From positions 62,001-126,000 of the forward strand of contig JBEBJQ010000003.1 of NCBI GenBank assembly GCA_040079795.1: 64,000 bases of DNA. Reading direction: 5' to 3'. Source of the DNA: SXIZ01 sp040079795. GTDB lineage: Bacteria > Pseudomonadota > Gammaproteobacteria > Methylococcales > Methylomonadaceae. Shown here piece by piece: positions 62,926 through 64,000 of the stretch. Below the pieces are notes generated by a model, which made no database searches, was not told the origin of the DNA, and saw only the letters and a list, made by a program, of their open reading frames with translations. The translations under genes were made by a program, and so were the position numbers. Each line of letters begins with the position of its first letter. The first letter of the stretch is position 1.

Positions 62926-62942
62926 TTTAGCCCCATCAACCC

Positions 62943-63572
62943 ATGTATCTACCGGAACAGTATAAAGAAACGAATCCAGAGCGAATTTCAGAATTCATCA
63001 AAAGCCATTCTTTTGGGATATTAATCACCTCTCCCAATGGCGCGCCCTTTGCCAGCCATTTGCCCTTCCTGTTTGAACCCTCCTCTGGCTCTCGCGGCAA
63101 GTTACTTGGACATATGGCCCGGGCAAACCCACAGTGGCAACATTTCGCCGAAAACCTGGAGCTTCTGGTCGTATTTCAAGGGCCGCATGCTTATATTTCC
63201 CCTTCGTGGTATTCATCGCCAGGTGTTCCAACCTGGAATTACACAACAATTCATATCAAGGGAAAACCGCTTCTCATTGAAAATGAATCTCAGCTTGAAA
63301 CGCTGGTTGAACAGCTAACCAGCATCCACGAAGCAAACCTGCCAACCCCCTGGAAGCCAAATCTTATAGGTGAGCGGCGCTCAAAACTACTCAACATGAT
63401 TGTAGGTTTTGAAATCGAAATCACTGACATACAAGCAAAGTTTAAGCTTAGCCAAAACCGCCCACTTGAAGACCAGCTACGGATAATTAACGAATTGAGT
63501 CAATCAAATCATCAAATCGAAACCGCAGTTGCAAAATTGATGTCTGAGGGAATTAAGACAAACGCCGAATAA
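62943..63572 (+). CDS. PaiB-like FMN-binding regulator
   Basis: A 209-residue protein of the PaiB/FMN-binding split-barrel family. Characteristic phrases are MYLPEQYKE, SFGILITSPNGAPFASHLPFL, GHMARANPQW, FQGPHAYISPSWYSS and TWNYTTIHIKGKP. PaiB in Bacillus is a protease-synthesis/sporulation regulator; the proteobacterial role is not known. Follows bamD by 17 bases, possibly in one transcript. Its 3' end overlaps the convergent kinase gene by 20 bases. Confidence 0.88.
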   Translation: MYLPEQYKETNPERISEFIKSHSFGILITSPNGAPFASHLPFLFEPSSGSRGKLLGHMARANPQWQHFAENLELLVVFQGPHAYISPSWYSSPGVPTWNYTTIHIKGKPLLIENESQLETLVEQLTSIHEANLPTPWKPNLIGERRSKLLNMIVGFEIEITDIQAKFKLSQNRPLEDQLRIINELSQSNHQIETAVAKLMSEGIKTNAE

Positions 63573-64000
63573 ACCCTTCAATTGCTCCACGCTGCTGCCG
63601 GACACTCTCGCAAAGTTTAAATTGCTGCACCGCCCTTTGGCAATTCTGCTGCGGATTAGTCACTTTAAAATACCGGTTGCCCTGCAAATAATCTGTGAAA
63701 AAACGCAAGCCTAATTCAAACGGAATTAATTCAATGGCGGCATAAAGATAATGATAATCAGCCGGGGTAAAAAAATCCTGCACCTCAATGAGATAGTTTT
63801 TTAATATCGCCTCAGCAATAGCCAAATTAAAGCTATCGTCAGTCGTTTCATGACAACTGGAACGCAGGCAATCGCCAATGTCGTAATGCAGCAACCCAGG
63901 CTTGACAGTATCTAAATCAATCAAACTAATAATCTGTTGCGTGTGCCGATCGAATAAAAAATTATTCAATTTCGGGTCGCCGTGCATCACGCGCAGGATT
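63553..64000 (-). CDS. APH-family phosphotransferase, C-terminal part
   Basis: The frame runs off the window, so the N terminus is missing. The visible ~149 residues contain the Brenner-like catalytic motif HGDPKLNNFLFD and the metal Asp in SLIDLDTVKPGLLHYDIGDCLR, typical of aminoglycoside-phosphotransferase-fold kinases (including N-acetylhexosamine kinase and related sugar or choline kinases). Substrate unclear. Overlaps paiB tail-to-tail by 20 bases. Confidence 0.8.
   Translation of the reverse strand, partial: ILRVMHGDPKLNNFLFDRHTQQIISLIDLDTVKPGLLHYDIGDCLRSSCHETTDDSFNLAIAEAILKNYLIEVQDFFTPADYHYLYAAIELIPFELGLRFFTDYLQGNRYFKVTNPQQNCQRAVQQFKLCESVRQQRGAIEGFIRRLS

Noticed and set aside
1..64000. 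CRISPR arrays, tRNA, rRNA, prophage or intact insertion sequences
   Set aside because: No regularly spaced repeats, RNA gene signatures, integrase/transposase genes or terminal repeats were seen; xerD is the chromosomal recombinase.

Overview
The window looks like chromosomal DNA of a moderately AT-rich gammaproteobacterium, most probably a methanotroph-like member of the Methylococcales. This is an inference from gene content and order. It rests on the coaBC-dut-algC-argB order, rluD divergent from bamD, an MxaD-like periplasmic protein beside a YVTN propeller, a partial Sox set, copper proteins and many PAS-rich signalling proteins. No rRNA, tRNA, CRISPR, prophage or intact insertion sequence was seen.

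Layout. 1-3.3 kb: end of a CopD-type membrane protein, then dxs and apt. 3.3-6.5 kb: a very long, divergent class A penicillin-binding protein. 7-11.7 kb: housekeeping genes yrfG, rhlB, trxA, rho, yggX, ycgN. 11.7-13.9 kb: a decayed Trk/Ktr potassium-transporter fragment, an unknown 94-residue protein, a YVTN propeller and the MxaD-like protein. 14-16.7 kb: a radical SAM enzyme, aspC, grxC. 16.8-19.7 kb: soxYZA translationally coupled to moeA, without soxX, soxB or soxCD nearby. 19.7-23.3 kb: an MFS transporter, a deletion scar of exbB-exbD, lpxK, a Trm112-like gene and kdsB. 23.4-33.1 kb: a minus-strand chemotaxis operon (CheY-like regulator, small protein, Aer-like PAS receptor, membrane thioredoxin-fold protein with a CTC motif, six-helix PAS receptor, then a poly-HAMP receptor). 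33.2-38.2 kb: a PAS-GGDEF-EAL protein and an ANTAR two-component pair. 38.5-40.8 kb: a multicopper oxidase and a membrane cupredoxin. 41.2-49.5 kb: radC, coaBC (apparently starting at ATT), dut, an AlgC-like protein that has lost its catalytic residues and domain 4, argB, a DUF4124 protein, yggT and proC. 49.6-54.5 kb: an HD-GYP response regulator and a BarA-like hybrid kinase. 54.7-64 kb: asparaginase, folA, an LpxA-like acyltransferase, xerD, a PfkB kinase, a ZIP transporter, pgeF, rluD, bamD, a PaiB-like protein and the end of an APH-family kinase.

Two themes stand out. One is signalling density: three chemoreceptors, two cyclic-di-GMP proteins, a hybrid kinase and an RNA-binding ANTAR regulator, with redox-type sensors concentrated in the chemotaxis operon. 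The other is visible gene loss: an exbB/exbD fusion scar, a trkH/ktrB remnant and a catalytically dead, truncated AlgC at its ancestral locus. A short palindrome (GAGACGCA...TGCGTCTC core) recurs three times just downstream of genes.
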